Assembly (NCBI GenBank): GCA_903928445.1 | Contig: CAIYRB010000107.1 | Location: forward strand, 1 to 37,556 | Direction: 5' to 3' | From: an uncultured Pseudomonadota bacterium | GTDB lineage: Bacteria; Bdellovibrionota_B; Oligoflexia; Oligoflexales; CAIYRB01 | DNA length: 37,556 bases | Part shown: piece by piece, positions 1 to 8,258 of the stretch | Numbering within the stretch: position 1 is the stretch's first letter | Layout: each line of letters opens with the position of its first letter | Notes under the pieces: model-generated | What the model saw: only the letters and a program-made list of their open reading frames with translations | Told to the model about the DNA's origin: nothing | The model's database searches: none | Made by a program: the position numbers and the translations under genes

Positions 1-198
1 CCACTCGCCAAAGGCGAGCGTTGCTACTCCGTCAACGGCTTCAGCCTCCATGCCAACACGGCTGTCAATACCCACGCTCGCGACCGTCTCTATAAACTGA
101 TCGAATACATCGCACGCGGCCCTCTATCCAATGAGCGCCTCGAGATCCTTGCCGCTGCTTTGCGCCGCCACCTCGAGAAAGCGGCGAAACGGGTTTAG
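1..198 (+). pseudogene. IS91-family (Y2) transposase, C-terminal remnant
   Basis: The window opens inside a reading frame that runs to a stop at 196-198. The translation contains GFSLHANTAV near residue 13 and later ARGPLSNERLEI. Both are typical of the C-terminal region of IS91/IS801-type transposases. The similarity stops near base 147. Beyond that point the opposite strand reads as an ATPase of a different family, so the last 17 or so codons are chance read-through. This is a broken end of a mobile element; the rest lies left of the window. Family assignment is from motif recognition. Confidence 0.7.
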
Positions 199-558
199 GT
201 TGCGGACAACCTGTTCTGCTTGGATTTCCTCCTTGAGAAAAGTCAGAGCGTAGGAGCGCAGAAACTCTGCGCGGTCAGCCTCGGATGTTATGCCCCAAAT
301 AGCCGGTAGTCCTCCCCATGCCAAATAACTTTCCAGGTCGAATCTTTGACCGAGCTCACCGACCGTTAAGGGATAGAGCTGGCGTGTAAATGCTCGCCCA
401 GCGAGAAGATTGGCTTGCCCATGGCGCAGCTTGCGAGCACTGGACCCAGTCATGATAAATTGGCCTGATGATTGAACAGCTTCGCGGTGCCGGTTAGCCA
501 AGGGCGTTGTCGCCCGCCGGCGACACGTCCCGGCCGCAACCTGTTGCCCGCTGGCCAC
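124..558 (-). pseudogene. AAA/DUF4143 ATPase, internal fragment
   Basis: The minus-strand frame has the signature of AAA ATPases with a DUF4143 domain. It contains FIMTGSSARKLRHG, then LAGRAFTRQLYPLTVGEL, YLAWGGLPAIW, and FLRSYALTFLKEEIQAEQVV ending in NPFRRFLEVAAQSSGK. The N-terminal P-loop part is missing: the family match begins near base 480. The C-terminal half of the DUF4143 domain is cut off near base 145, where the IS91-like fragment starts. It is therefore a dead fragment of about 110 codons, presumably broken by the transposon. Members of this family are usually about 380-420 residues. Confidence 0.75.
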
Positions 559-563
559 AGGTA

Positions 564-594
564 CTGGGGCTCGTCCCCAGCGGTAAACTTTTTT
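564..594 (+). terminator. possible weak hairpin terminator
   Basis: CTGGGG (564-569) and CCCCAG (575-580) form a 6-bp stem with a 5-nt loop. A run of six T follows at 589-594, eight bases past the stem. The gap weakens the call. The rest of 559-718 is a short spacer before the next gene in which I see nothing else firm. Confidence 0.25.
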
Positions 595-718
595 GACTAA
601 ATTATCCGGTGGTTAAATCGGAGTCCGCCGGTGGCACAAAACCTGCTTTAGGGGCCTGCGCGCCTCGTGAAATAGCAACATTTAAACAAACACCCTAAAG
701 CAAGGATGAACACGCACC

Positions 719-3103
719 ATGAGCTGTCGATTCACTACGACCAACATCATTCTCACAACACTGATATGCGTACCATACGCGCTTTCCAGCCGGATCGCCC
801 TGGCAGATGTCCGTAGCGTCGCTACTGTCATCGCCACAGCGGTCACGCTGCTAGGCAGTCTAGCCGGATGCAGCCGCTCGCCTAGCGACAGCAGCAAGAT
901 CACCCATCACAGTGGCGACATTAGCGCTGATTCGCGCGAGCCGTGGATGTGGAGCGTGGTGAGCGATGAGAGCATGCAAAAGGTGCTCAGTCAGCCGCTG
1001 CTGCCTGCCGATGCGCCGATCGTGCAGCGGTTGAACACCTGGATCACCGCCATCGACAGCCGCTTGCGCGCTCGCTATCCCGAACGTCTCCATGGCATCC
1101 CGACTCCCTCGGTGGCCGTGATTCAGGGTCCTGTCAATGCCTTCGTGGCCGCGATGGCCGTGTGCGCTAAGGACCGGGTTTTGGTTCGCGATTTAAACCA
1201 GTATCGCTTGGCGCAGCGCCTGCAGCTGACTAGTGAGGCGTCAGAGCCGCAGCAGCTGCTGATCGGCACCAACACGGTGGCACCTGTTGCCAGTGCTTGC
1301 ATCGAGCAACGCACCATGAGCGATCAGGAAGTGGATGCGCGCCTTGCGCTGTTTAACCGCCATCTCGGCACAGATTCGACCTGCCGCCTGAGTCGGGACC
1401 AGGAAGTGATCTTTCTCAAGGATCAAGGCGGCGGTCCGTGCGCCGACAGCCGCTTTTCCATGCTTAATCCGATGGCCTCTATGTTCGGCGCTTTGCAGCC
1501 AGCGTTTCTGACCACACCAAATCGGGTGACCTTCCTGTCGGGGCTGCTGGAGACATTCGATGAACACGCCGTGCTGGCCGTGATGAGCCATGAATTAGGC
1601 CACTACTATGGGGCACACCTTATGGGCCTCGATGCCGATTTCAACCGCTTTTACGCTGCAGAAGCTCAGGGAACGCGTACCAACAGCAAGCCTGCTTTCG
1701 GCGGTGCTGACGACAGCAATCCACGTATTCGGGATGCGTGGAATTTTGATCGGGCCTATGGTGCGCTCGTCCTGGATCAGGCGACCGTAGCCGGTACCAG
1801 CGCGGAGCTGGTGGTGAACTCCATGATGGTTGACGCTCTGGATCAGAGGGGACTTTCCCACTATGACTATCCGGCGGCCGGGCAGGCCTTTCCGCTCGAT
1901 CTGGCCCGTCTGCTGCTCAATGCCCTGCATGAGGCCCCGTCTTTAATGAGCGCGACCGATGGCGCTAGTCATGAGCCGGTCTGCAAGCAGCTGCTAGGAG
2001 AGTATCTCGCGCCGCAAAAACCTATCCAGAATTTTCTATTCGACGGCGTCCACGATGCCGCCACAACTTTGGCCGCTGCTTCCGACCTCGACGCCTTGTG
2101 GCAAAAGTCTTCGGCATGTTTGGATGCCCCGTTCTCGGGGCCTTTCGCGGTGATCTCAACTGACTTGGCCTCTGTAGAAAGGCTCGCTTGGGAGGGGGCG
2201 GCGTCCGGTGACGCCAGCGGCCTAGGCGTTTTGCATTCATCTGAAACGATTTACACCAATGTTGCCAGAATTGTAGCGGCGTGGCCAGCCGGTCGTTTCG
2301 GGCGGAAGTCGGACCTCGTGGATCCGCAGACGCTGAATACCAGCGTCGCAACTTTGGTCTTTACCGCCCCGCCACTGCCGGCGGATGCTTCGAATGAAGA
2401 CAAGACGCGCTACCGTGACCTGCAGCAATTCTTGCACCAAGCCCTGCAAGGCTCAATGTTTGATATCACCTACTTCGATCTGGAAAAGAAGAATAACCGG
2501 CAGTTGAAGGCAGCATGGGACCTAGAGGATCGGCAGCAGGCGTTCGCCCAGCAATTTGCCGCACTCGAAGCGAGTGCCCATCTCGCCCGCTACACTATGG
2601 AGGATGCGGCGGACGAACTGTCGATGGAATTGTTGACTCTGATTGGTCAGCCCACTTCCGACTACGCGAGGTTTGCCACGGATTTCCTGGCCTATGCAGA
2701 TAACGTCAATGGCAAAGCCGCTGAAGCCTCCCATCAGCCAGCGCCGGAGCCGCAGCTTGGTCCGTGCCTGGCGTTGCAAGCTGCGGGATGGCAAACCTTG
2801 CCCAAATGGGGCAGCCTGAAAGATCCCCATGCCAGCGGCTGCTGGCGCCTGTACACGCTGGACCGGGAAATGTCGGCGCATCATTATGTGCCCGATAGCG
2901 ACCCGGTTACGCCGTTCGCTTTCAACGACGCGGGATGGACGCAGGCCGTCGCGGCGATCGCGCCGGCTCTAGATCATCTGCGTGCACCGGGAGCTAAGGC
3001 AAGTTCCACTAGCGCGCTTCCCTGCAGCGTCAAGCCGCAGGGCTTCCCGTCACTAAATTCGACTCCAGTGTGCCTCAGTCCCTTTAGACTGACCGTGGAG
3101 TAG
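719..3103 (+). CDS. M48-like zinc metalloprotease lipoprotein
   Basis: A 794-residue protein with a lipobox (LAGC, Cys51) after a hydrophobic stretch, so it is probably a membrane-anchored lipoprotein. The zinc motif HELGH is at residues 291-295, inside VLAVMSHELGHYYG. A candidate third ligand, Glu628, lies in EDAAD, which matches the ExxAD motif of M48 peptidases. The spacing of about 330 residues between the two motifs is far longer than the usual 50-80. The region just after HELGH (residues 360-400) contains no clear ExxAD. The 51-residue leader has two hydrophobic segments, and no other ATG lies nearby, so the start may be a later non-ATG codon. It is closed off by a strong terminator and so is probably monocistronic. 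The substrate is unknown; periplasmic or envelope proteolysis is an inference. Confidence 0.65.
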   Translation: MSCRFTTTNIILTTLICVPYALSSRIALADVRSVATVIATAVTLLGSLAGCSRSPSDSSKITHHSGDISADSREPWMWSVVSDESMQKVLSQPLLPADAPIVQRLNTWITAIDSRLRARYPERLHGIPTPSVAVIQGPVNAFVAAMAVCAKDRVLVRDLNQYRLAQRLQLTSEASEPQQLLIGTNTVAPVASACIEQRTMSDQEVDARLALFNRHLGTDSTCRLSRDQEVIFLKDQGGGPCADSRFSMLNPMASMFGALQPAFLTTPNRVTFLSGLLETFDEHAVLAVMSHELGHYYGAHLMGLDADFNRFYAAEAQGTRTNSKPAFGGADDSNPRIRDAWNFDRAYGALVLDQATVAGTSAELVVNSMMVDALDQRGLSHYDYPAAGQAFPLDLARLLLNALHEAPSLMSATDGASHEPVCKQLLGEYLAPQKPIQNFLFDGVHDAATTLAAASDLDALWQKSSACLDAPFSGPFAVISTDLASVERLAWEGAASGDASGLGVLHSSETIYTNVARIVAAWPAGRFGRKSDLVDPQTLNTSVATLVFTAPPLPADASNEDKTRYRDLQQFLHQALQGSMFDITYFDLEKKNNRQLKAAWDLEDRQQAFAQQFAALEASAHLARYTMEDAADELSMELLTLIGQPTSDYARFATDFLAYADNVNGKAAEASHQPAPEPQLGPCLALQAAGWQTLPKWGSLKDPHASGCWRLYTLDREMSAHHYVPDSDPVTPFAFNDAGWTQAVAAIAPALDHLRAPGAKASSTSALPCSVKPQGFPSLNSTPVCLSPFRLTVE

Positions 3104-3118
3104 TGGTCGTGGCTTAGG

Positions 3119-3157
3119 AGAGCCGGGACGCCGAGAGCGCCCCGGCTCTGGCTTTTT
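3119..3157 (+). terminator. rho-independent terminator
   Basis: AGAGCCGGG (3119-3127) pairs perfectly with CCCGGCTCT (3141-3149), with a 13-nt loop. It is followed by GG, C and five T (3153-3157). It sits 16 bases after the stop of the M48-like gene and separates it from the next gene. Confidence 0.85.
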
Positions 3158-3211
3158 CCCTCGCCTCCCCATGTGTGCTGGTCTACTATGTTGCCAACCC
3201 TCGGTACCTCG

Positions 3212-4453
3212 ATGACGCTAAGATTTTCGGCACTGACAATCACCGTGTGTGTCTTGCTTGGGAGCGCCCTGGCACCCAGCCTCTGTACGTCGGCACGGGC
3301 CGCCCCAGCGGTAGACGCGGACTCCGAGTTGGTTGTATTGGATCGGCTTGAAGTGCACGGCAGCACCGACTCTCCCGCAGGCTTCCTAGAGACCTATGGG
3401 GACCTGCCGCTCGGCACATCCATGGCCCCTGGGGCACTCCAGGACCATCTCGCCAAATTCAAGCTGAGACTCGAGGCGCTCAGCTATTTCAAGAGCGTCG
3501 ACCTGCACCTAGAGCGGGGGCAGGTTCGTAACCACTATATCGTCGTCATCGATTTGGAAATCGTCAGTCCTTACTACGGCGGCGTGGGGGCTTCGGCCTA
3601 TCGAGGCAAGAGGAATCTGCCGGTTCTCGGTCCGCTCGTCTTCACGATGGATGGCGACGGTCGCGAGGCAAGGGCTTTTGCGGGTTCGCGCAACATCGCC
3701 GGCACTGGACTGATGGCCGACTTGGAGCTAAGGCATTTCGATGTCAACGCCCGGGATGGCTACATCAAAGGCTTGGCCGGCGACGTCATCACCGCGAGTC
3801 TCTTCCACCCAGCCATTGCTCATTCGCCCTATTCGCTCGGTGTGCAGGTCGCCGAGGGCAAGACGGCGACTACGTTCCAATTCGGGGCGTACCAAAATCG
3901 CGTCAATACCGTTGTGGACACCTATGCCGTAGATTTGGGCCGAAGGTTCGGCTTGAATTCCATCAGTTTAGTCGGCGGCAGATCGGCTGTGCGGATGTTG
4001 GACACATTATTTAATTTCAACACAGCTGTTAACTACGTCGGGCTACGCGATATCTACTCGGAGAAGTCCTTTCTGGCTGCAGTTGAGCCGGGCACCGTGG
4101 TCAAATTTGCGGCTCTAAGAACTGTACGGGATGACACCACATTTCCACTGATCAATCTGTCCGTAGAAAACACGCAACTCTTTGCCAGCCATCAAGCGAT
4201 CACGCCAAGATTCCAAGCCGTCTATTCGTATGACTACCAACTATCCATTTTGTATCAATGGATCAGTCCCTGGAACTGGGCCTTTGGCCTGCAACCGCTC
4301 GCAGTGGCTGGATTGGGTACTAAACCAGGATACGGATTTGGACTCTCAGCTAAATATGTCACTCCGTCATTTTTCGTCGATCTTAGTCTCTCCGTCGGCA
4401 CTCAGAGCTTCGATGATGGCCAAACGGTCGGCCGACACGGGGTGGCGCAATGA
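3212..4453 (+). CDS. outer-membrane beta-barrel protein with N-terminal POTRA-like domain
   Basis: From the ATG at 3212 the protein begins MTLRFSALTITVCVLLGSAL and has a plausible signal-peptidase site after ARA. The frame is open from 3173, and an ATG at 3188 is also possible; none has a clear ribosome site. I chose 3212 because it gives a compact signal peptide. The segment VLDRLEVHGST...LSYFKSVDLHLERG looks like one POTRA domain as in BamA/TamA and two-partner transporters. The rest (about residue 115 to the end) alternates polar and hydrophobic residues with many Gly and aromatic residues, as in BamA-type barrels. The total of about 413 residues is small for BamA and closer to patatin-associated or short Omp85 barrels. 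The last residue is not the usual aromatic. The stop overlaps the next gene's ATG (ATGA). Confidence 0.6.
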   Translation: MTLRFSALTITVCVLLGSALAPSLCTSARAAPAVDADSELVVLDRLEVHGSTDSPAGFLETYGDLPLGTSMAPGALQDHLAKFKLRLEALSYFKSVDLHLERGQVRNHYIVVIDLEIVSPYYGGVGASAYRGKRNLPVLGPLVFTMDGDGREARAFAGSRNIAGTGLMADLELRHFDVNARDGYIKGLAGDVITASLFHPAIAHSPYSLGVQVAEGKTATTFQFGAYQNRVNTVVDTYAVDLGRRFGLNSISLVGGRSAVRMLDTLFNFNTAVNYVGLRDIYSEKSFLAAVEPGTVVKFAALRTVRDDTTFPLINLSVENTQLFASHQAITPRFQAVYSYDYQLSILYQWISPWNWAFGLQPLAVAGLGTKPGYGFGLSAKYVTPSFFVDLSLSVGTQSFDDGQTVGRHGVAQ

Positions 4454-5052
4454 TCGTCCCATTGATCCGGCGAACCCGGCTAGTGTTGGCGATGACGCTT
4501 CTGCTCACTGCGGAGCGATCAGCACTGGCCATGGGGGCTTGCACCATCCTACTCAAATCCTTCGGCGACGCGACCCAGCTGACCTTGACCGACCTAGATG
4601 AGCAGTTCCCGGAATTCCAGGGCAAGGCCGCCAAGGGCGTGACGGTGACCCTCGAGCATGTGCTGCGTTTGAGTCCCAAATCTCGCGTCGGCCCGTTGGC
4701 TTTCGGTTGCAAGGTCACCTTCGACCTCTGGAGCAACCGCTATCGGATCGTGCCGCTCGGGGCGTCGGCGACGAAGCAGCCGGAAATCCTCTCGAGCATC
4801 AGGCCCTTTCCGACCCCATGCCGCGCCGCATGGGTGCCGACCGTGGGGACGTCTGGTATCGACGAAGTGGAGCTGGTCTCCAGTCTCGACCCGGTCAGTG
4901 CGGAGCAGACAGAAAAGACTAGATCTTGGTTGGCCGAACGCGGCATCGGTGCCGCCTCGCAAGCTCTGTTGGGTCGCGCCGTGGCGGCCTTCATCGACTT
5001 GAAGGAGGAAAAGGCGGTCAGGAGACTGTGCCGCCTAAAACTTAACCCATGA
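4450..5052 (+). CDS. small exported protein upstream of NtrY, DUF4390-like
   Basis: A 200-residue protein with an N-terminal signal sequence (RRTRLVLAMTLLLTAERSALA). The middle, KGVTVTLEHVLRLS followed by VTFDLWSNRYRIVPLG, resembles the pattern of DUF4390 proteins. Those are often encoded directly upstream of NtrY-type kinases in Betaproteobacteria. The resemblance is weak and the family name should be treated as a suggestion. It overlaps both neighbours by four bases (ATGA on each side), which points to translational coupling with the barrel gene and the kinase. A periplasmic role linked to the kinase input is an inference. Confidence 0.55.
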   Translation: MIVPLIRRTRLVLAMTLLLTAERSALAMGACTILLKSFGDATQLTLTDLDEQFPEFQGKAAKGVTVTLEHVLRLSPKSRVGPLAFGCKVTFDLWSNRYRIVPLGASATKQPEILSSIRPFPTPCRAAWVPTVGTSGIDEVELVSSLDPVSAEQTEKTRSWLAERGIGAASQALLGRAVAAFIDLKEEKAVRRLCRLKLNP

Positions 5053-6515
5053 AAGCCCCGCACCAATCCATTGTGGCTAAATATGTCCTCGTGGTCAGCC
5101 TGTCCCTCCTGGCGGTCAGCGCGGCGGGGATTTGGAGTGGCAGCGCGCTTTTGTCGGACATGGCGGCCCTGAGCGACGACGCGCGCTTCATGGCGGCTCT
5201 CAAGGCCGGGCGAAACAGCATTATCGAGTTTCGTGATCATCGCAATGCGCTACTTGAACGCATGGTGGCCAAGTGCGTGCAGCGCGGCGAGTGGCCTCAG
5301 TGCGACTTCCTGGGACTCCGGGTCGAGGTGGCTCCCGAAGGCCGCCCGCCGACCGCGTGGGGGTGGGAATCAGACGATGCCTACGTCACAAGAATCGATC
5401 AGCACAGCTACAGGCTCAAAATTCACTGGGCTAAACTCAAGGACCGCTATCAGGACATCAGCGACGTCATCAACACCCGCGACCACCTGACCGAGGTCTT
5501 TCCCCGCGTGCAACGATCCTTTATTGCTGTATTTACGCTGTCTATCGGTGGCATTGGCTGCTGCGGAGTTGCGGCCGTTTATTTACTCAGCCGTAGGCTC
5601 CGGCGGCGCGTTCGCGACCTGACGACCTACGCCGACCAGATTGCGGCAGGCGAGCTGCTGCCGGCCCCGGTCGCAACCAGTGGCGGAGACGAGATTGGCC
5701 TCCTGTCGGCGTCCATGGAAAAGATGGCTAAGGACCTCTTCGAAGCCAAGGAGAAGCTGATCTTCGCCCAGAAGATGCAATCCTGGCAGGCGGTCGCGCG
5801 CAAGGTGGCGCACGAGATCAAGAATCCGCTGACCCCGATCACCATTGTCGCCGAGCAGTTGCAGCGGAGTCAGAAGCATGCCGAGCCGCAGCTGCAGGCG
5901 ACCTTGGCGGAGGCTAGTCGGATTCTGTACGAAGAGGCCGGGGCCTTGAGTCGGATGGTCCAAGAGTTTACCGCCTTCGCCAGACTTCCAAACCCGCAGC
6001 TGGAACCAATCGACGCCGTCTCCCTAGTGAAAGATTTTGTCGCCCGCAACGAACGAGCGGGAGGGCCGACTTTCACGATTCGATCCGCAGTGGATTCATG
6101 CCGCATCATGGCCGATCGCGGCATGCTGATGCAGATTCTGCATAATTTGGTCAATAACTCGGCTTTAGCTAAAGCCCCCAAGACCGCGGCGATCGATCTT
6201 GTGCTGTCCGCGACGGACCAGCGTTTGATCCTCGATGTGGGCGATGACGGTCCGGGTGTCCCAACCCATTTGCGCGCCACCCTGTTTGACGCCTATGTGA
6301 CATCCCGCTCCACCGGTGACGGTGAAAAGGGTATGGGCCTCGGGCTGACCATTTCCCGCAAGATTGCTGCCGACCATGGCGGTGCCTTGCATCTCCTCCA
6401 GACCGGGCCGACCGGAACGGTGTTCCGTCTGGAACTGCCGAAGGCCGTGTTTACATCAAGTCCTGATCAAGCAACGCTGCGCAAGGGAGGAGAGCATGGA
6501 GCGCGAGGCCAGTGA
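5049..6515 (+). CDS. NtrY-like membrane sensor histidine kinase
   Basis: 488 residues. A first membrane helix lies near residues 9-30 and a second near 157-180. Between them is a periplasmic domain of about 125 residues with no recognised fold. A HAMP-like linker follows (RRLRRRVRDLTTYADQIAAG). The H-box is HEIKNPLTPI with the phospho-acceptor His255, the form typical of NtrY. The N-box (LVNNSALAKAP), G1 (DVGDDGPGVP) and G2 (GMGLGLTISRKIAADHGG) boxes are complete, so the kinase should be active. There is no PAS domain between HAMP and the H-box, so it is shorter than classical NtrY. It overlaps the response-regulator gene by 20 bases, making a two-component pair. Confidence 0.9.
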   Translation: MKAPHQSIVAKYVLVVSLSLLAVSAAGIWSGSALLSDMAALSDDARFMAALKAGRNSIIEFRDHRNALLERMVAKCVQRGEWPQCDFLGLRVEVAPEGRPPTAWGWESDDAYVTRIDQHSYRLKIHWAKLKDRYQDISDVINTRDHLTEVFPRVQRSFIAVFTLSIGGIGCCGVAAVYLLSRRLRRRVRDLTTYADQIAAGELLPAPVATSGGDEIGLLSASMEKMAKDLFEAKEKLIFAQKMQSWQAVARKVAHEIKNPLTPITIVAEQLQRSQKHAEPQLQATLAEASRILYEEAGALSRMVQEFTAFARLPNPQLEPIDAVSLVKDFVARNERAGGPTFTIRSAVDSCRIMADRGMLMQILHNLVNNSALAKAPKTAAIDLVLSATDQRLILDVGDDGPGVPTHLRATLFDAYVTSRSTGDGEKGMGLGLTISRKIAADHGGALHLLQTGPTGTVFRLELPKAVFTSSPDQATLRKGGEHGARGQ

Positions 6516-7881
6516 GTTGAAATTCAGCGGCCGGATTCTTGTCGTCGATGATGAACGCAACATTCGTATGTCGCTCAAGATGCTGCTCACGGACGAAGGG
6601 TTCGCCATGGACGTCGCTGGGGACGGCGAGGAGGCGGAGAAGATCCTGGCGCTGACGCCGCCTGATCTTATTCTCCTCGATGTGCGCTTGCCTGGGGTGA
6701 GCGGACTAGAACTGCTCAAACGCTGGAAAATTCAAAAGCCATCGCTGCCGATTATTCTGATGAGCGGCGAAGCAACGGTGACTGAGGCTCTGGATGGCCT
6801 CAAAGACGGCGCTTATGACTTTGTCGAAAAGCCATTTGTCACGCCACGTTTGATCAACACCATCCATCGGGCCATGGAGCGCGCCAGGCTCAAAGAAGGC
6901 CTTGCCGACGCTGACCATGAGCCAATCGTCGGTCAATCCGCCGCATTGAAACGCGTGCTTGCCGACCTGGAGAAGATCGCCCCGACAAAAACCCGCGTGC
7001 TCATCACGGGCGAGTCTGGGACCGGCAAGGATCTCTTGGCTCGCGCCATCCACCGGCTGAGCGCTCGCGCGACCCATCGCTTTATCAAGATCAACTGTGC
7101 CGCGATTCCAAGCGAATTGATCGAGTCGGAGCTGTTCGGCCACGTAAAAGGCGCGTTCACCGGGGCCACGTCTGCCCGCAGAGGGCACTTTGAGGCGGCC
7201 AGCGGCGGAAGCTTATTTCTCGACGAAATCGGCGACCTGTCGGCATCGGCGCAGGCGAAGATCTTGCGTGCTTTGCAAAGCGGTGAGATCACGCCCGTCG
7301 GCAGTAACATCACCATCCGCGTCGATGTGCGCGTGATCGCTGCCACCAACCGCGACCTCAAGGCTGATGTGGAGGCGGGAAGCTTTCGGGAGGATCTCTT
7401 TTACCGTCTGGCGGTCGTGACCGTCCACAGCCCGCCGCTGCGTGATCGCCGGGAGGATGTGCCGATGCTGGTCGAGCATTTTGCGGCTCAGATTCGCCGT
7501 GAAAATGCCTTACCGCCAAAGAAGTTTGATCCCTTGGTCGTGGCTGCCTTAAGCGCCTACCAGTGGCCTGGCAACATCCGCGAGTTGCGCAATGTCGTGG
7601 AGCGGTTGATGATTCTGAGCGGGCCAATCATCGGGCTTAGCGACCTACCCGTCGACATTCGGCCGCCGGGGCTCGACGAGAACCATAGCCCCGAGTCACC
7701 GTTCCAAATTCAACCCTGGGAAACCTTCAAGCTCAACTCCGAGCGGGCCTACTTAGTTGCCGTGCTGAAGTCTTGCAAGGGCAACATATCCGAGGCGGCC
7801 CGGCTGCTCGAAGTTGAGCGGACGACGATCCATAAGTGGCTGAAGTCGCTGCAGATAGAGAAGCGGCACTACAGCCTGTAG
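6496..7881 (+). CDS. NtrC/NtrX-family sigma54-dependent response regulator
   Basis: 461 residues from the ATG at 6496, which has a strong ribosome site (GGGAGGAG) just upstream; the frame is open from 6364 but that extension lies inside the kinase gene. The receiver domain spans residues 12-130, with the phospho-acceptor Asp62 in LLDVRLPG. The AAA+ domain has Walker A GESGTGKD at 172 and the sigma54 contact loop GAFTGA at 219-224. The C-terminus has a Fis-type helix-turn-helix (NISEAARLLEVERTTIHKWL). All hallmark residues are present, so it should activate sigma54 promoters on phosphorylation by the adjacent kinase. No nitrogen gene is nearby, so the signal and regulon are unknown. Confidence 0.93.
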   Translation: MEREASELKFSGRILVVDDERNIRMSLKMLLTDEGFAMDVAGDGEEAEKILALTPPDLILLDVRLPGVSGLELLKRWKIQKPSLPIILMSGEATVTEALDGLKDGAYDFVEKPFVTPRLINTIHRAMERARLKEGLADADHEPIVGQSAALKRVLADLEKIAPTKTRVLITGESGTGKDLLARAIHRLSARATHRFIKINCAAIPSELIESELFGHVKGAFTGATSARRGHFEAASGGSLFLDEIGDLSASAQAKILRALQSGEITPVGSNITIRVDVRVIAATNRDLKADVEAGSFREDLFYRLAVVTVHSPPLRDRREDVPMLVEHFAAQIRRENALPPKKFDPLVVAALSAYQWPGNIRELRNVVERLMILSGPIIGLSDLPVDIRPPGLDENHSPESPFQIQPWETFKLNSERAYLVAVLKSCKGNISEAARLLEVERTTIHKWLKSLQIEKRHYSL

Positions 7882-8021
7882 CTGGGCTCGACACTCCGAG
7901 CCTTCGGCTCTCCGCCTCCGCGTCCGGCAAAGAACCGCGTCAAATTCCCCCCTGGCTGCGTGGGGAAAAGCACCGCCAAATGCAGCATCAATCTCTCCTA
8001 TATCCCTGCATTCCCGCGACC

Positions 8022-8083
8022 TTGCATTTTTGTACAGATGTGAATATTATATGGGGTGTATTTTCGACAGACCTGTCGGAAAT
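8022..8083 (+). promoter_or_regulatory. sigma70-type promoter with overlapping palindromic operator
   Basis: TTGCAT (8022-8027) and TATTAT (8045-8050) are 17 bp apart, a near-consensus sigma70 promoter. Just downstream, ATTTTCGACAG (8060-8070) and CTGTCGGAAAT (8073-8083) form an inverted repeat with 11-bp arms, one mismatch and a 2-bp centre. It covers the expected start of transcription, where a bound repressor would block initiation. A ribosome site (GAGGTGA, 8085-8091) and a GTG codon at 8093 follow. The element sits in front of a truncated ATPase gene. The regulator that would bind is not in the window. Confidence 0.6.
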
Positions 8084-8092
8084 GAGGTGATT

Positions 8093-8212
8093 GTGTATAT
8101 CCCCCGAATACAAGAGCAGAATTTAGATCGCTGGTGGGCTGATCCCGGCCGGCGGCCGTTGGTCCTCCGGGGCGCGCGCCAGGTGATATGGCTAGCGAGG
8201 CTCGCCGACTGA
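8093..8212 (+). pseudogene. AAA/DUF4143-type ATPase, N-terminal remnant
   Basis: After the GTG at 8093, which has a good ribosome site, the frame reads VYIPRIQEQNLDRWW and then RRPLVLRGARQV. This is the usual beginning of DUF4143-type ATPases, where GARQVGKT forms the P-loop. Here the Gly-Lys-Thr codons are missing and the frame continues as IWLARLAD to a stop at 8210-8212. A small deletion has destroyed the nucleotide-binding loop and the rest of the gene is gone. The fragment is only 40 codons. It is not the missing front of the fragment at 124-558, which lies 8 kb away on the other strand, although both belong to the same family. Confidence 0.6.
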
Positions 8213-8258
8213 TTTCGCCTTGATCACCCCAGGCGACATCCTCAAAGAGTGGCTCATG

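Noticed and set aside
7898..7911. GAGCC-TTC-GGCTC hairpin after the NtrX-like gene
   Set aside because: Short stem with no T-run, so I could not support a terminator.
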